From assembly GCF_000150275.1 (NCBI RefSeq), contig NW_002060944.1, forward strand, positions 127,614-191,613: a DNA stretch of 64,000 nt, written 5' to 3'. The translations under genes and the position numbers were made by a program. Positions within the stretch are counted from its first letter, which is position 1. Every line of letters begins with the position of its first letter. This document shows positions 48,421 through 61,956 of the stretch, piece after piece. Source of the stretch: Trichoplax adhaerens (Eukaryota; Placozoa; Uniplacotomia; Trichoplacea; Trichoplacidae). Below the pieces are notes generated by a model. That model was given only the letters and a program-made list of their open reading frames with translations, was not told the origin of the DNA and did no database searches.

Positions 48421-51324
48421 GAGACTTGCAGGCGCTGCCGAAAAATGCTCAGTGTAATGCTAATGTGCCAGCTGGTGACATGGCTATACTACTCACGATA
48501 CTGAGTGGAAATTGCGGAATCAGACGCGGTGACGTCGAACCCCCTATGCTGCACTTCGACTTGATCGCAAGTTGATTAATTGCTTTTGGAAAATAGGAGA
48601 ACTGCTAGTAAATAGTATGCTGACTATCATGCTGTACTCGATACTACTTGAAATGAATGGATGAAAGCATTTTTAGACCCTATTACAGTCAATCATAATT
48701 CCGATATCATCATGGTCGTTGCTGCGTTAGGTAGTCGTCTTGACAAACTTAGCAGCTAACTGTTGTCATCAACGACCACAGCAGTTTTTCATCCTTGAAG
48801 GGAACCCCCCTTGATTGCTTACCATGGAAAGACAATTTCGGACCTCTAAAAGTAATATTGTTGCAGATCATTCAATAGAGGTGTTATGGGACTAGTATAA
48901 ACTGACACGCAACAACGTTTTCCAGAAGTAGTGCAGTGCAGTCAGTATTCAATAAAACTGTTGCAAAATGGTATATCCCCATAACAAGTCTAGAGTCAAA
49001 GTGATGGCTGTCTTCTTTCGATTAATGTACAGTAAACCATAGTAAGAATTTCGCCTTTTACTGACAATCCATGCTACTTCAACTTGAGATACGTCGTATT
49101 ATCGTACACGATGATCGTAGTAGTCATATATTGGAGAAATGAGAGTGATACTGATGGTAGAGAGTGTTGAAACAGCTCAAGGAGGCTGATCAAGATATCT
49201 CAATCCATACCGACTATGGCTGCTATCACGACCAATACCATCAGAAGAGAGTATGGACACAAAAATAGCCAAACAACTGGAGACTTTATTAATTACTATT
49301 AGTAATCACTCTTTCATAGCAGTTGAATCATTCTTACACCATTCACTTATCCCTGACGGCACTTTATTACTATCAAAATTCTTCTAATTGAATTAAATCA
49401 TGGAAATTCAATTGAATACAGAAACCGGGTAATTGAACATCTGCTTTGGAAAAATTGGAAAGCCTAACCGAAAAGGATATAAAATGTAGACGTGCAATGT
49501 ATTTCAACATCATTATGGATAAATTTTACTGCTTGGATTTTGTACTTTCTGTCTATGATTACCATTGCAGATGCTATAATTCCAAGTGCTATCATTAGTG
49601 TTATTTAAAAAATTGAAATAATAGAATTATAGAATCACATGAATACGTCATCGGGACATATACAGTAATTAATAAATTGCTTTATATAGTTGTTCATATC
49701 AAATAGATTGTCTGTCATTTTGTATAAAGCAGCTTTTACAGCTCTGCTGACGGAGCATCCTTGACGATCCAGAGTCGATTAGTAAGGGTAAGCTTGTTGC
49801 TATATGACTGCATTGGTACTTATTTAGTTTTTACCAACCAACTATACCGTAGTTCAATATACTTTCAATGAAGCGATTGTTTATGGAAATCCTGCTAATT
49901 AATTATACTTTAATTAAGTGGCAGCAGTTTAGTTAGCATAGGGATGGAATATCAATTTTTAAGCTTAAATTACCCCATTCAAGTTTTGCTTTAGTGAATC
50001 ATTTCAGAACTGTTACAATTCATCAATTGCGTGAATCGACTAAAAGTAAATAAAAGTCTTTGTTGCAACATTTTGCACGAGCTACTTTCACAACATCTAG
50101 AACTTCCTATGATGATATTAAAGTCGTATTGGTATCTGTAGATATAATAAAGTAAATTACAATAGGTAAAGTTGTCCTAATGGCCTTAGGGATTGTCTAT
50201 GAGAGCTTATAGGGAATAAATAGTAGTCGCTACGGGTAGTTCTAGGAATTCGTATTAACGGCTATAGAGTACACGGGTCTATTCGACATGTTTGGTTGAA
50301 CAATTCAGCATTGAGTCAAAATTCAATTGCCTTGCCGAAAGTGAACAAATACAAAATAATTACTTCGATGTTACAAATACTTTACTTATTTCCAAGTTTG
50401 ATCATGTCTTCCATGTTTATTGAAAGAAAGTAGAGTCTCATTTATTCGAGAAATGCTTATGTCCATCTCGCAATGACAGTTTAATATTTTAAATTTTTAT
50501 CGATGTATGTACAGCATAGCCAATTAGCCATTCAAAATAGTGGATTACGTTCTTGACAACCACAATGCATAAATGCAACCTTACTAAAAATGCTTACGTC
50601 CATAAGATATTCTATCCAATTTGGTTAAGAATCAATATATTTTAAGGCCGTGATATATGCCCTGTGAGTGTGAGAATACTGAGAAAATGGATGAAACATG
50701 AACGTTATTCATATCGTTTATTTGGACAGTTTTTATTCGCCAATTGCGCAATTCGCAATACAATAACCGTTAAATTCGTAAATTGTACAATTAATTAGTA
50801 GCCGTATATCTGTATACTTAAGTCTAAATTGAACCCAGATAGAATAATTAATGAGTGTCCAAGTTATTAGTTGTGATAACTTTACTGAACAGACAAAAGA
50901 ATTTATTCAGTGATAATTAAAGATGTCATACTGATGTTCGTAAATACATTCAAAAAGCAACGCCTAGGGTGAAATCTTTATGAATACCACAAACATGCAC
51001 TGTATTCGGATTTATTATAATTTAAGGAATGCAAACATTACGGAATTTCCTACGCCTAGAGCTAGATGGTAACGGTTTATTTCTAATACGAGTATACTGA
51101 ACGCTCTAAATTGTTAAGATACTACTATGCATAGTGCTACTTTAAATTAAGACAATAATATAGCATTCGTATTGATCATCATATATAAAATATCCCATCG
51201 TAGAAATGAAGTAAGCATCAATCAACCTGTCATAAACACAACGAGTTCCTTAGTCTGTATGCACGTTATAACTTTCTGACATTTACAACAGTTTGTCATA
51301 GCAAATAAGTAAGCATTAGTCGAT
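48421..51324. other. Intergenic, no firm gene
   Basis: AT-rich DNA with no gene. The only hint of coding ancestry is a short transposase-like snippet at 49170-49268, listed separately. Confidence 0.5.
49170..49268 (+). mobile_element. Possible transposase/integrase relic
   Basis: An open stretch reading LKQLKEADQDISIHTDYGCY and then HDQYHQKRVW ends in TAG. The core I-H-T-D-Y-G followed by a Q-x-x-x-Q pattern recalls the second catalytic Asp block (HSDQG.QY) of IS3-like rve transposases and retroviral-type integrases. It is only about 30 residues, the first Asp and final Glu blocks are not visible, and the match may be coincidence. Confidence 0.2.
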
Positions 51325-52048
51325 CTACTAGTCCATGGTAGTACAGTAGTGTCTTTCAGGTACAGAATTTATTATTAAGTTTTACAAAAGTATAGAGGGT
51401 CTAAAATCACATTCAATCTTGGCAGTTTCAATATCAAGCAAACTTATGCTATAAAATCTTCAATAGCCTATTGCAATAATTATCCTTAATGAGACTATTT
51501 ATACTTTAGAGCACTAATAGGACGATATTGATAGCGTAATTTTATATGAAATAAATTCGTAACAATCTGATACACCGTACCTCATTTCTGAACTATCGTA
51601 GTAGAAGAATTCCAATTGGCCAACCAAGACGTACAACAATTAATCAACGCCGAAAATGTCGTATGGGATTAAATTATAGGATAAAATTGTCTTATCTACT
51701 AGTCCATAGTAGTACTGTATTTCGGCTACAGAATTTATCATTAAGTTTTACAAAAGTATGGAGGGCCTAAAATTGCACTAAATATATATATATATATAGC
51801 GGTTTCAATACCAAGCAAATTTATGCCATAAAAATCTTCTATAGTCTATCGCAACAATTATCCTTCATTAGACAATCTGTACGTAAAAGCAACAATATGA
51901 CGAAATTGATAGCGTAATATTATATGAAATAAATTCGTAGCAATTTGTTACCCATACTTTCATTTGTAAAATATTGTAGAAAAAGGATTCTAATCGATCG
52001 GCCATGACGTACGACAATTAATTAACACTGAAAATGTCGTATTAGTTT
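51325..52048. repeat. Tandem duplication of about 371 bp
   Basis: CTACTAGTCCAT(G/A)GTAGTAC at 51325 recurs at 51696. Both copies continue in parallel for the full period; examples are AAGTTTTACAAAAGTAT, TATATGAAATAAATTCGTA and GAAAATGTCGTAT near the end. A short (AT)n tract is inserted in copy 2 at about 51780-51797. Copies differ at many positions, so the duplication is older than the one at 47703. Confidence 0.85.
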
Positions 52049-53377
52049 AAATTATCTTACGCAAGCTATTATGAGAATGCTAAAAGTCAATTTTATATAC
52101 GATAGCATACGCTAATTCTCAATACTTAATGCCTTGAATTGGTGTACTGTATTATGACTTAATCCAATTGATACTGTGAAAGGTATACGCAAGTATGGTG
52201 AATTGGAAAGGTGATCACCATTTTTAACTCAACACAGTCTAGCTTTAACGAATCACAAAATTATATATATCAACTCGGGTACGCTGCTTGAATGCATTAG
52301 GATAGTAGAAAGGCCACTACATCAATATCAATGATCAAGGTATACGAGTACGATTGCTTTTAATTTCTTGAACATTTTACAAACACAGTATGATCAATAA
52401 TTACGCGCTTTGAGTACAAATTTTCAGTAACTTCTAAGTCAATTTTAAAAGTGTAAAGAGAATAATGTGAAAATTGTTACGTATTGATTCTCAATCTTAT
52501 ACCGGTTTAGCGTGAACTAATTTAAGCACTATGCTCTATAACTGTAGATGTCTTTTATGTCAGGGTTAGGCTTAGGGTGGATATTGATTCCCAATACTAT
52601 AAACGCATTTGCAGAACAATGTGCAATATACAGTTTAAGGATTTAAACCACTACTTCAAGTATTACTTATCTACAATCCATGATATAAACAATGAAAGTT
52701 CAATAGTCAGGAGTTTAGATAACAATGTATTTCGTTTATTCATGTTTTATTAATATAAACTATTACAAATCACAAATACATATTAGATCAGATCATCACA
52801 CAATCTAATACATCAAACATTGGTTGAAAGTTGTACAATCAACTGCATTCCAGTGATCACAGATACTCTTGTTGTATACTGCATGAAGCCATTTCAACAA
52901 GATATAGCAATCTAAGGTCACACACTATTTAATCATCGATGAATTACACCAATAGCTCCAGTAACATTACTAATAACGCACGCACTTATAAGTATTGCAC
53001 GACACAGATCAAATTTCCCAATTTATTATTATGATACCCATACAAATAAAATATAAATTGAAATAAAAGAACATTTTAGTTACGTTTAGAAAGATTACCT
53101 ATGATCTCACACTACAACCTGACAACAGTTTAGTAAGGGTTCACAATTTACGATTAAAAATGTTACCTCATAATCCTGTAGCTAAATCAAAAATCGTACA
53201 AAAGATGCATCGGTAATAGGTCATTACTAAAATGGTGTTGCTTACTGGAATTATTATCTATTCTATGACCGCAAAGCGTCATAGTAGAATACCCTATATT
53301 AATTGTATTATTCATAGTAAGGGTATTATTATGATTTCATTTTGATAATAACTTATTCAGCAGATGAACAATGTTTA
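52049..53377. other. Intergenic, 3' flank of the first RhoGDI
   Basis: AT-rich with no open frame worth reporting. The part next to 53378 is probably the 3' UTR of the RhoGDI gene. Confidence 0.5.
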
Positions 53378-56300
53378 CTAATTCCAGTCTTTTTTAATAT
53401 CGAATGACCATTCCCACGATAAATAGATATTTTTATCGTCATCAGTGAATTTACTCTTAACTGAGTAGTGTCCACGCGAAAGCATACCTTTCGGTGCTTC
53501 TTCAACAGGGGTTGTGTAATGATGACTATTAGGACTTGGTCCATAACTACCAACCATGTAGGAACTTTTGTCCACTGAAACATCAGACGTTATCGTTTAG
53601 AAGGATGAAAAAGAATTAACCGTAAGCTATATCGGCACCCGAATAGCCCTAATCAGATACTAAATAACTACATACGTATAATGAAGTACATAGCTGAAGA
53701 AGTCAAATTTATATAGTACACGAAGTAGTGAATAAAAGATGAAAAGCATTATTACAAAATTTCAAGTCACGGTATGACTTTAAAAATACCTCTGATGCCT
53801 TTTCGTGATACGACTTGCATGTATTTTAATCCTGACACGATTTCATGTTGAATCTACATTAAAAAAAAGTCAATTTAGATAGTAAATTAATAGGTAGCTT
53901 TGATGAATAGGTGTATTTCGCAATCTTGTAAGAATGCGTCATGACATCAATTCTTTAAACTTAATCAAATACACATTTCGAGTCTATATTTACAGTAGGG
54001 TCATAAACATCACAAACTATTGAAATTAGAATTTTTGAACCGAAACAACCGCTACAGTCGATTCAGGAATCACTACTCATAATGCAAGCCTAGTTACACG
54101 AACTGCGTAATCTGCATGACAGCCTTAACTGGTAATCATTTATACCACCAACTTAACGGATATAAATACTGTCTATCATACAACAAATTGGTTATGAAAA
54201 GAAATAGCCAATTTCACATCGTTGCAAAATAAATTATCGTAACATAATTCAACCACTGTCGAGCGTGACTGTTGTACGATGGACAACAGAGTAGTTCTAG
54301 TGACTTAGTCAAAATTAGTTACGGAGTATTTAGTAGTTTATAAACTTTTGGATAGCCAACAATTTTGAACAGATTATATTTACGTACCTTAAAAGAGATT
54401 TTGATCCGATATTCACATCCTTCCTTAATCGTAATAGCCCGCTCTTTCAGTTTGGATATATCACCTAGAGTAACACGTATCAAAATTAACACAAGTGCTC
54501 TATTCCATATAACAGAATAATTTCTTGTGCCACAATTTTAGTGGTACATAAATGTTTATCTCGTCTTCTCTATGTTAACTCGGTTAACCAATTTCGATAA
54601 AAATCAAGATATCAATCACGATGCTATGTAGTAACTCCAATTACAATAAATTTATACACTAGCGATATTCCATTCTAACGTTAAAACTTCATTTTCTTGA
54701 TAATTATCAAGGTCAACTTGAATTCAACGATTTAATTTATATTTAATAAGGTATTACTTATATATCCAGGAAATGAAATGTACAATTAGGAAAACTATGA
54801 CAATGCTTAATACTATTTACATTTACAAATCTATTTTGTGATATAGTAAATGACAATTGATACATTAAACCAGTATAATGACTGTTGAAATTACATTTGA
54901 TACATTAAATCGGTATTCATAACTATTGTCACTAAGAAGAAGCAGTCTTGATCGACAACCATGAACATAAACGTCATTGATGCATTACACAGTTACATGA
55001 TGTAATGTTGAAAATCTCGAAATTCTTCACTACAAATTACGCTATAAGTGAAAAATGTTTATAAAAGCGACTTACCTGTGAGATCTAAGGAGAAGTCATC
55101 GCGACCTTCGACAACTAGAGAGATTTTTTGAACAATTACTTTTCGGGGATCAGAAGAATCTAGTATGGATGAAGGATAAATATCGTTAGTGATCGGTATT
55201 ATAAATGAATATAAAATTTTACGAATACGTAATCAATCCTTTTAACAATCAAATATAAAAGAGTTATGCTGCAACATGGGCTGTATCAACCAACTTTTTG
55301 CCATGTAATGGCTTAAGTATGAGGGTTTAAAACAGTACTGTGTAAGTATTCCCTATCCGGAAAAGTGTAAAAAAAATATCAGTTGTATTAATTGCCAAGT
55401 CATACTGTCCTCAATAAAAAGCGCTGAAGTTAATGTTCCCGTCGCATTTTACGTAAGTATAGAACGCATGCAATCTAGGGTTTGTTTGGCTTACGTTAGT
55501 AATAAAATTAGAAAATCTTTATAGCAAGGGCTACGGAATGGATGACTTAATCAATGGCATCCGATAAGTACGCTAATTTCATTAGTACCATTTACATTTT
55601 ATCTGATGACGCTGTCGCTGCTTCCTATCCGATACAGACACACACTTTGTACTGCATAATTTTATTTGAAGAAAACTTATTGTACTAAAATTCAAGGTTA
55701 AACTTTTGAAGGCACCCTGAGCAATCTACAACATTCAATCAATGCTATAGCCATTTCAGCATCATGGTACCTTATAAAGTCATTGAATACAGCTCTACAA
55801 TCTAGACGTGCAATAGGGTATCATCATGGACTACTCCATAGGGTAGATTAAGTTACTTTAGTATAGCTTGTAAATTACATTATTACAAAATTTTCGGTAA
55901 AAATAATATAATTTTGATATTCCCCGCAATTCACGGTGGATTGGCATTTCAACATGTCCATGATGTCCACATAGACGAGTAGTTGTGTCTTTTATCCTCT
56001 ACCCAAAATGGGGGATGTTTAGCAGATCATGTTGGAAGTCTATTTACTCAATTAATATGAAAATTACAGCACAAAAAGCAAAAACACGTTTTGAGATGTG
56101 AAAGTTTTTTACAACACCACCTGCAACCATTTCGTCATACCGCTTTACAGTACTTTGATCGAAAGTAAAGTAAAGTAAAGTAAGAGATTCAAATTGAAGT
56201 CCGATATTAGAAAGACAGTAAGCTATTTGTTCTAATCGTGTATCAGCTGTTGATAATTAATTTGTATGATAATTGCATAGTAGCGACCAGTATTTTGCGA

Positions 56301-58257
56301 TCCTATGGTAGCGACAAAGATTATGTTTCTGCAAGGGAGTAAAAAGATATCCATTCGTTGTCTGTCAACTCTATTTGCAGTATAACAAATAGGCACAATA
56401 ATTAGGTAGTTCTTTCTGCATGCATCGTGCTTTACCATCTTTGTTTTATTTGCGGTCAACTAGGAGCGTATTAGCGTCTATACTATAAAGTATCGAGCAA
56501 ATAGACGAGTAAATTAAAGATGGCGTACAGGTACAATTTTATCGTTGATCTTTCATCAATATCATAGCCCTCTTTTTTACTTTGATTTACTGTGCTAAAC
56601 GACTTATGGGAGTTTCATTCTCCAGGTTGGTGGATTAAGCGGTATTCACAATATTATGACAATACTACTATAGCTGTAATTGTTTTTTATCATAGCCAAT
56701 ATGCTATCACAATACTTACTTTACAATTTTGCAATGATACTTATTGAAAGGCTGATTAAAAGCATGAATGGTCAGTGTTGGAGCCATTTTTTTTCTTATA
56801 GAATACAAGTGTAACCGCACATTGTAAAACAGTAGAATGTTCTTTCAATAATTCTAATGGAAAGGATGCTTAGGGGAAAAAGGTCGGAGAAACCTATCAG
56901 GACTCCCTAGCCCACTAATAATTATATCTCTCTATCAGCAGCCATTTAGACCAGTAATCTCAACATGCCTACTCATTAATCTGTCCTAACAATGTTGAAT
57001 ATGGTGTTAATCCTCTTACCCTATTTAGACACAAGTTGTTGATTACTAATTTAGGTCTTATGCGGAAGTATTGGTAGCATTTTGGGAATTTTCTCGAGCG
57101 AAAAGAGATGACACTATTGAAGAAGGGTTGAGAAAAAAATGGTTTGTCAAACAGTGAATGCTATATTCGCTACTTGCCCAGACTCCAGTAATAGATGGAA
57201 GAAATCTTTGCATGTATGAGCGGACGGATAACTAATCTATCATACGTTTACAAGAATATAACGCCTTGAAGATGAGATTTATGAAGTAGAAGTGCGTGTT
57301 ACTGGATGCTGTTGGTGACAATTTCAACTCGAAAGTGAGGTATTCAGAAATCAAATTCTCATTGATTGATCATGCAGCCATTCTAACTATCAAGGCAGAG
57401 TGCCGATGAAGAAAAGTAGGACTTACTATCCACAGTAAATTGAGTCCCCGTAGGCCAGTATGACCATGATGGGAACGCACCCAAAGGGTGTACTTCGAAC
57501 TTTCATGTAGACATGTAGAATGTACTTATCATTGGATAAAATCAATGGAGTATTTTCCACTTGGCAATAACCAATTGATGTGGACATGCAGAGCGTTACT
57601 ATTGCGACTAGGGAGGATATGAAAAAATTGAATTTGTGATCAATCTTTGACGACTACTCTATTACAGTGACGACTTGAAATCAGCCACTTACTCCACCTT
57701 GACTCATTGACAAGGCGATATACTGTTGATGCAATTTGAAAGGGAAATTTGTGCTAGAGTACAGTATGCCATTAGGGATGATCAGTCGAGCAGTCGTAGA
57801 TACCGATCATGTGGAATAGTAGAACTCCTATCTATCCCTTGGCCACAATTTTGGCCAACTTTCCTCTAACGTGAAAGTCCGTCCCTGTCATTGGACGTCG
57901 TCCATTGGCTGTAGTTTTACACTAGACTGTTGTACAAGTACGATAGTCCTTGATCATGGTTAGAAAGCGCTACCCAGGCAAAAGATTTGCAAGAAATAGT
58001 TGCTAGTTTACGTTGTGGGGGATATCCCATCTGATCAAGCAAGATGATAGGATTTCTCAACGAGGTAGTCGTTTCCCCTTTTTCTTACCTCCAACGTTTC
58101 CACCGGCCGCCGCGGCGCCAAGCAGAGCTTGCTTATATCGTACTAAACTTTCATCCTCCTTATCCAGATTTTGAATCTCTTCGATCGATTTCATTTCGGG
58201 TGCTTTATATCCTGGGGTTTCCTCAGGGGCTATATCAGCTTCTTCTTGTTCAGCCAT
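53378..58257 (-). CDS. ARHGDI: Rho GDP-dissociation inhibitor, copy 1
   Basis: Five exons on the minus strand: 58257-58089, 55159-55076, 54464-54388, 53853-53790 and 53574-53378. They total 591 nt, or 196 aa (human RhoGDIs are about 200). It extracts prenylated Rho GTPases from membranes and keeps them GDP-bound in the cytosol. The N-terminal regulatory arm is present: [10 protein letters not shown], then [20 protein letters not shown] and ALLG. The immunoglobulin-like prenyl-binding domain follows: [58 protein letters not shown], then [12 protein letters not shown] and a final KKDWN. An Ala/Gly run ([10 protein letters not shown]) closes exon 1 and is unusual at this site. Intron 1 is 2.9 kb. 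The gene is tandemly duplicated with the copy ending at 61957. The symbol is generic, since the vertebrate A/B/G split cannot be assigned. Confidence 0.95.
56163..56183. repeat. Short (AAAGT)n microsatellite
   Basis: Four consecutive AAAGT-type pentamers within intron 1 of the first RhoGDI gene. Confidence 0.8.
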
Positions 58258-58384
58258 ACCTGACTTTTGCAAATAAATCGACTTGAAACGAGTAGAACGC
58301 AGACGGCAGGGATTAAAATGGAAGAGAAATGAGGAAAAATAATTTTCTGCCTTCGACTTAGCCCAACAGGCGAAGAAAAGCTTA

Positions 58385-58620
58385 CCGTCTACAGTACGGA
58401 GAATTGAGGTGTGTACTGTACACTGTACACTGTACTGCACTCTGGACCGGACCAGACCATCAACTCGTAGTTGATAAAAGGGATTGAACCGAACCGGACC
58501 GAACCGAACCGACCTTCCTCAAGTCTACGGCATCAAGGCTGGAAGTACAGTCCATACTGTACAGTGGACTGGTGTAAAGTACTGTAACAAAAGTACTGTG
58601 CACTGTACAACAGACCCAAA
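58385..58620. repeat. GTAC words and CCGAA microsatellite 5' of RhoGDI
   Basis: Just upstream of the RhoGDI ATG lie a GTGTACTGTACACTGTACAC cluster at about 58410-58435, a short (CCGAA)n tract at 58485-58513 and further GTAC words up to 58605. They belong to the same dispersed palindrome family seen at 1-2035 and 47690-48415. A promoter function is not shown. Confidence 0.6.
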
Positions 58621-58633
58621 CAGTGTCCTGTCT

Positions 58634-59552
58634 CGGATTCATTTATCGATGGCACCTTGAAAAACTAGAATTGTGTCTGTTCAATCAGGCCCAAACGAGT
58701 TCAATTCTATCGGTAGTGGTAGTCTAATATCCATGGAGATATCCTTCTACGGGTATCTATTAATATTCTACTGGAATTTCAACGGAATGCAACTTGGATT
58801 TTTGAACCAAGGGGTGCTATCGAAAATAATTAGAATCAGAGTGTACAGTACAGCGGACGGGGGCGTAAAGTACTGTACATTCTACATTCGATCCAAACCT
58901 TTCCCAGGAAAAGCCACTGAAACGGCTCTTCTACTCTATACTGTAGTCTGTAGAGTCTATCGTATACAGGATCTTGCTACAACTTGTCCAAGTTTCCATT
59001 TTTTAGTGGATACCTTGATAGGTTTTAGTTCATGGAAGTGGAGGTAGATGGCTTGAATTTGACATAGGCGCACCGAAAATATGGATTAATTTTGCTACCA
59101 ATGCATTAAAAATAGATAGGCATTTCAGCAGCATTTCTGGATATGTTGTAGGGAAATGAGTTGGATCTCGACTGCATAATAATACCGTCGAGATTCTTTG
59201 TAACATTGTAGTGTACAGCCTGATTCATTTCGATGGCACCCTGAAAAGAGATCATTGAACAGCGTTGTTCACATTTAAATGCTGAATGTTAGAAGGGATA
59301 TATGTAAATATTGTATTATATTACTCAGAAATTTCAACCGAAGGCAACTTTGATTTTTCAACCAAAAGGTGCCATCGAAAGTAATCAGACTTCATCATCA
59401 TAATAATAATAACAATAATCAGACTGTTGTACACAATTAAATGCGGAATGTTAGAAGGGGTATATGCAAATATTACTCAGGAATTTCAACGGAATGCAAC
59501 TTTGACTTTTTTAACCAAAGGGTGCCATCGAAAGTAATCAGACTTCAACTCT
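58634..59552. mobile_element. MITE-like elements with terminal inverted repeats
   Basis: Two short elements are framed by inverted copies of a sequence close to TTCGATGGCACC. Element 1 has its left end at 58644-58656 and right end at 58813-58824. Element 2 has its left end at 59229-59240 and right end at 59368-59379. A third right end lies at 59521-59532 without a matching left end. Flanking bases extend the inverted repeat (left GATTCATTT..., right ...AAAGTAATCAGA). Internal sequence is also shared (AATTTCAACGGAATGCAACTT-type, GAATGTTAGAAGGG). No transposase is encoded, as expected for non-autonomous miniature elements. Confidence 0.6.
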
Positions 59553-60752
59553 TTTACTACCGTAGTAGCCGTTGCCTGTTTTCTTTCGTTTTATACAGCG
59601 CAAGTGCTCATCCAAAAGCAGTCTGCCATGACTATGGCGATGGCTATAGTGTCCACTACTGTAGTAAATTTCAGGTTAAGTTGAACAAGAGAAGAAATGA
59701 TGCCGCACTCGTCTGCTCATAGTTGATCGTTTCTTCTTCAATTACCCCTTGAATCAAGACATTTTTTCCACAGTAATTCATTCCTTTCCATTTTACATGC
59801 TGTAGCCGGCTCCGGACTGTGATTTATCCGACATCAAAATCCCAGGATGTGGTACTTCTAAATGGAAAGCAGGAAACCTGGACCTGTTGAGCCACGTCGA
59901 AGAGGAAATTGCAACAATTCCTAATCAGCCTCTGCCTTGACTAATGTCTTTTGCAACTGGCAAGTGTTCTCGACTCCTTTTATCGCTGACTCATTTGTTT
60001 ATTTCCTTCCATAGAGGTAGAAGAAAATGCTTTGACGAGTAGTCCTGGGCAAATTTTCCCCCTTCTACTATCCGCAATAGACGGATTTGTGCGGCAGTGA
60101 AATAACTGCTAGACAATACTAAGCAAAGGAGTATGGGTACAGTAGGCTAGGGAAAGAGGCGGCTCGAAACTAGGAAAAATGACGTCTTTGCAGTCTTCAA
60201 GCGTACATCATGTCGTAAAGAAGGGTCGATGAATTCAATAGCAATGGAATCAATTTGACATTTGTAGCTTCAATACGATAAATTTCCAAAGTTGTTCATA
60301 CTTTGACTGTTGAGTCTTGACATTGCGGTAAACAGGAGCACAGTTTACAACATGGCCTAACCAATTCTAGAAGTTGACATCGCTGTAAACAGTTGCATAA
60401 TAGAGAAAATGGCGTAACAAATTTCAGTCAGTTTACCTACAGGTTCTTGTAGCCCTCTAATTTAGTCATGAATTACTGATTGATTGAAGAGCGTCATTAC
60501 CATAAATATATAATAATTGCCGTTGCTTACTCAGCTATAACACCTGGTAAAGTTATTTCGATCAGCCTTTCTGCTAACGCCATCGAACCATTTCCTCTAC
60601 AAAAAGCAACCAGTTGATTCCATGAAAAGAATTGTTCGGCCTATGGATCCAATCACACCTTGTTGATCTCTGGTATTAACAAGCTAATTAACTGTTTCAA
60701 TTATTCCATGATCATGCCAACTACCCTATCAATTTCTAGAGGGAAGAAAAAT
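59553..60752. other. Intergenic, no gene seen
   Basis: Somewhat less AT-rich than elsewhere, but every frame is interrupted. No feature recognised. Confidence 0.45.
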
Positions 60753-61100
60753 TCATGAAAGCGATGGACAGATTTGATTAATGCCAATACAGTCATGGAG
60801 TCCTTCGTTAATCGGATTACCTACGCCGATATTCGAAGGGATCGATTGTGCCAGAATTCTGTAGTATAATGTCATTAATTTGGGAAGGTTTTTCCTGACT
60901 ATCATGATTGCAGCATAGAATACTGGAATTACTGTGCCAAGCCAACAAGCGGCATACGTAAAAAATAAATACTGCATATTGATCATAACCGGATAAGATT
61001 TCGGATCTTGTACGCTACTTTGTACCGAATGAAATTCCCTTACTGCCATCCAACTTAGCGCAGCCAAGAAACACCTTAGTCTGCCATTCAAAGTCGCAAA
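60753..61100 (-). CDS. Hypothetical membrane-protein exon
   Basis: A minus-strand open stretch preceded by an acceptor (GCAATAG at 61101). It reads FATLNGRLRCFLAALSWMAV and contains at least one clear hydrophobic segment (MQYLFFTYAACWLGTVIPVF, then YAAIMIV) with a following basic residue. A donor at 60820 (GCGTAG|GTAATCC) would end the exon at 60821; otherwise the frame stops at 60753. Partner exons were not found between the two RhoGDI genes. It may be part of a multi-pass membrane protein or a relic. Family not recognised. Confidence 0.35.
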   Translation of the reverse strand, partial: FATLNGRLRCFLAALSWMAVREFHSVQSSVQDPKSYPVMINMQYLFFTYAACWLGTVIPVFYAAIMIVRKNLPKLMTLYYRILAQSIPSNIGVGNPINEGLHDCIGINQICPSLS

Positions 61101-61956
61101 CTATTGCATTTCAAATTGGTTATTGAAAATTCAAGTTTTTACATAATAGGAATTGATCAAGGATGACGACTAATATACGAGTATACCCAACGCAGCTTGC
61201 GAAATATCAACAGTCATGACAACAATTCTTCCAAATGGACACCTTTAGACCGTTTTATTCAACGTTTGCATAAACATCAAAACACAGATTGTACATCACA
61301 TAAGCCACCAAACAGTTCGGTATAGATTAAGCTTGATTAAAAATGCTAACCGCATGCCATTTATGATGCAAAAGCATACGTAAACTTACCGGTTACAATA
61401 ACAAATCATTTTCGAAAACAACATAGAATCCTCTTACGGTATCAACTATTCAATCGTGATTATCATACTCATCAGATTATACACTACTCGCTAAAGGATA
61501 TTTATAAACTTTTTCGAGAGGACTATTAGTACATTGATGTAAATTAATGGTCATAAGATACGACGTTTAAACAACAGTGTTCGAAGGCGATCACTAAAGA
61601 TGACCAGATACATCAAAAATGACGATATAATCTTACATACCATACCACAGTTAAATCATGGTTTAATTAATCAACCTTACAAAAATACGATTAGAAAGAC
61701 TACGATATCCTAGAAATGACCTTAACACATGGTGTTGATGAAATGGAATCAAAAATCATATAACAAATGCATGTAACATGCTTCATTCAATAACTTACTG
61801 TTAATAAACGACTAGCCTACAATCCTACTCGCTAGTTTAATAGTAGTAATATAGGATCAATGATTGGGCGATTCCTCATAATCAAGTGTTTACCAAATGA
61901 GATATCATCAACATTTATTCTGATGATATTTGCCGTAATGCCTTAAATCGCTCAGG
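61101..61956. other. Intergenic, 3' flank of the second RhoGDI
   Basis: AT-rich, no gene. Probably includes the 3' UTR of the second RhoGDI gene. Confidence 0.5.

Noticed and set aside
58673-59047. 124-codon plus-strand frame upstream of the first RhoGDI
   Set aside because: It crosses the MITE-like element and palindrome words; no domain and no splice context.
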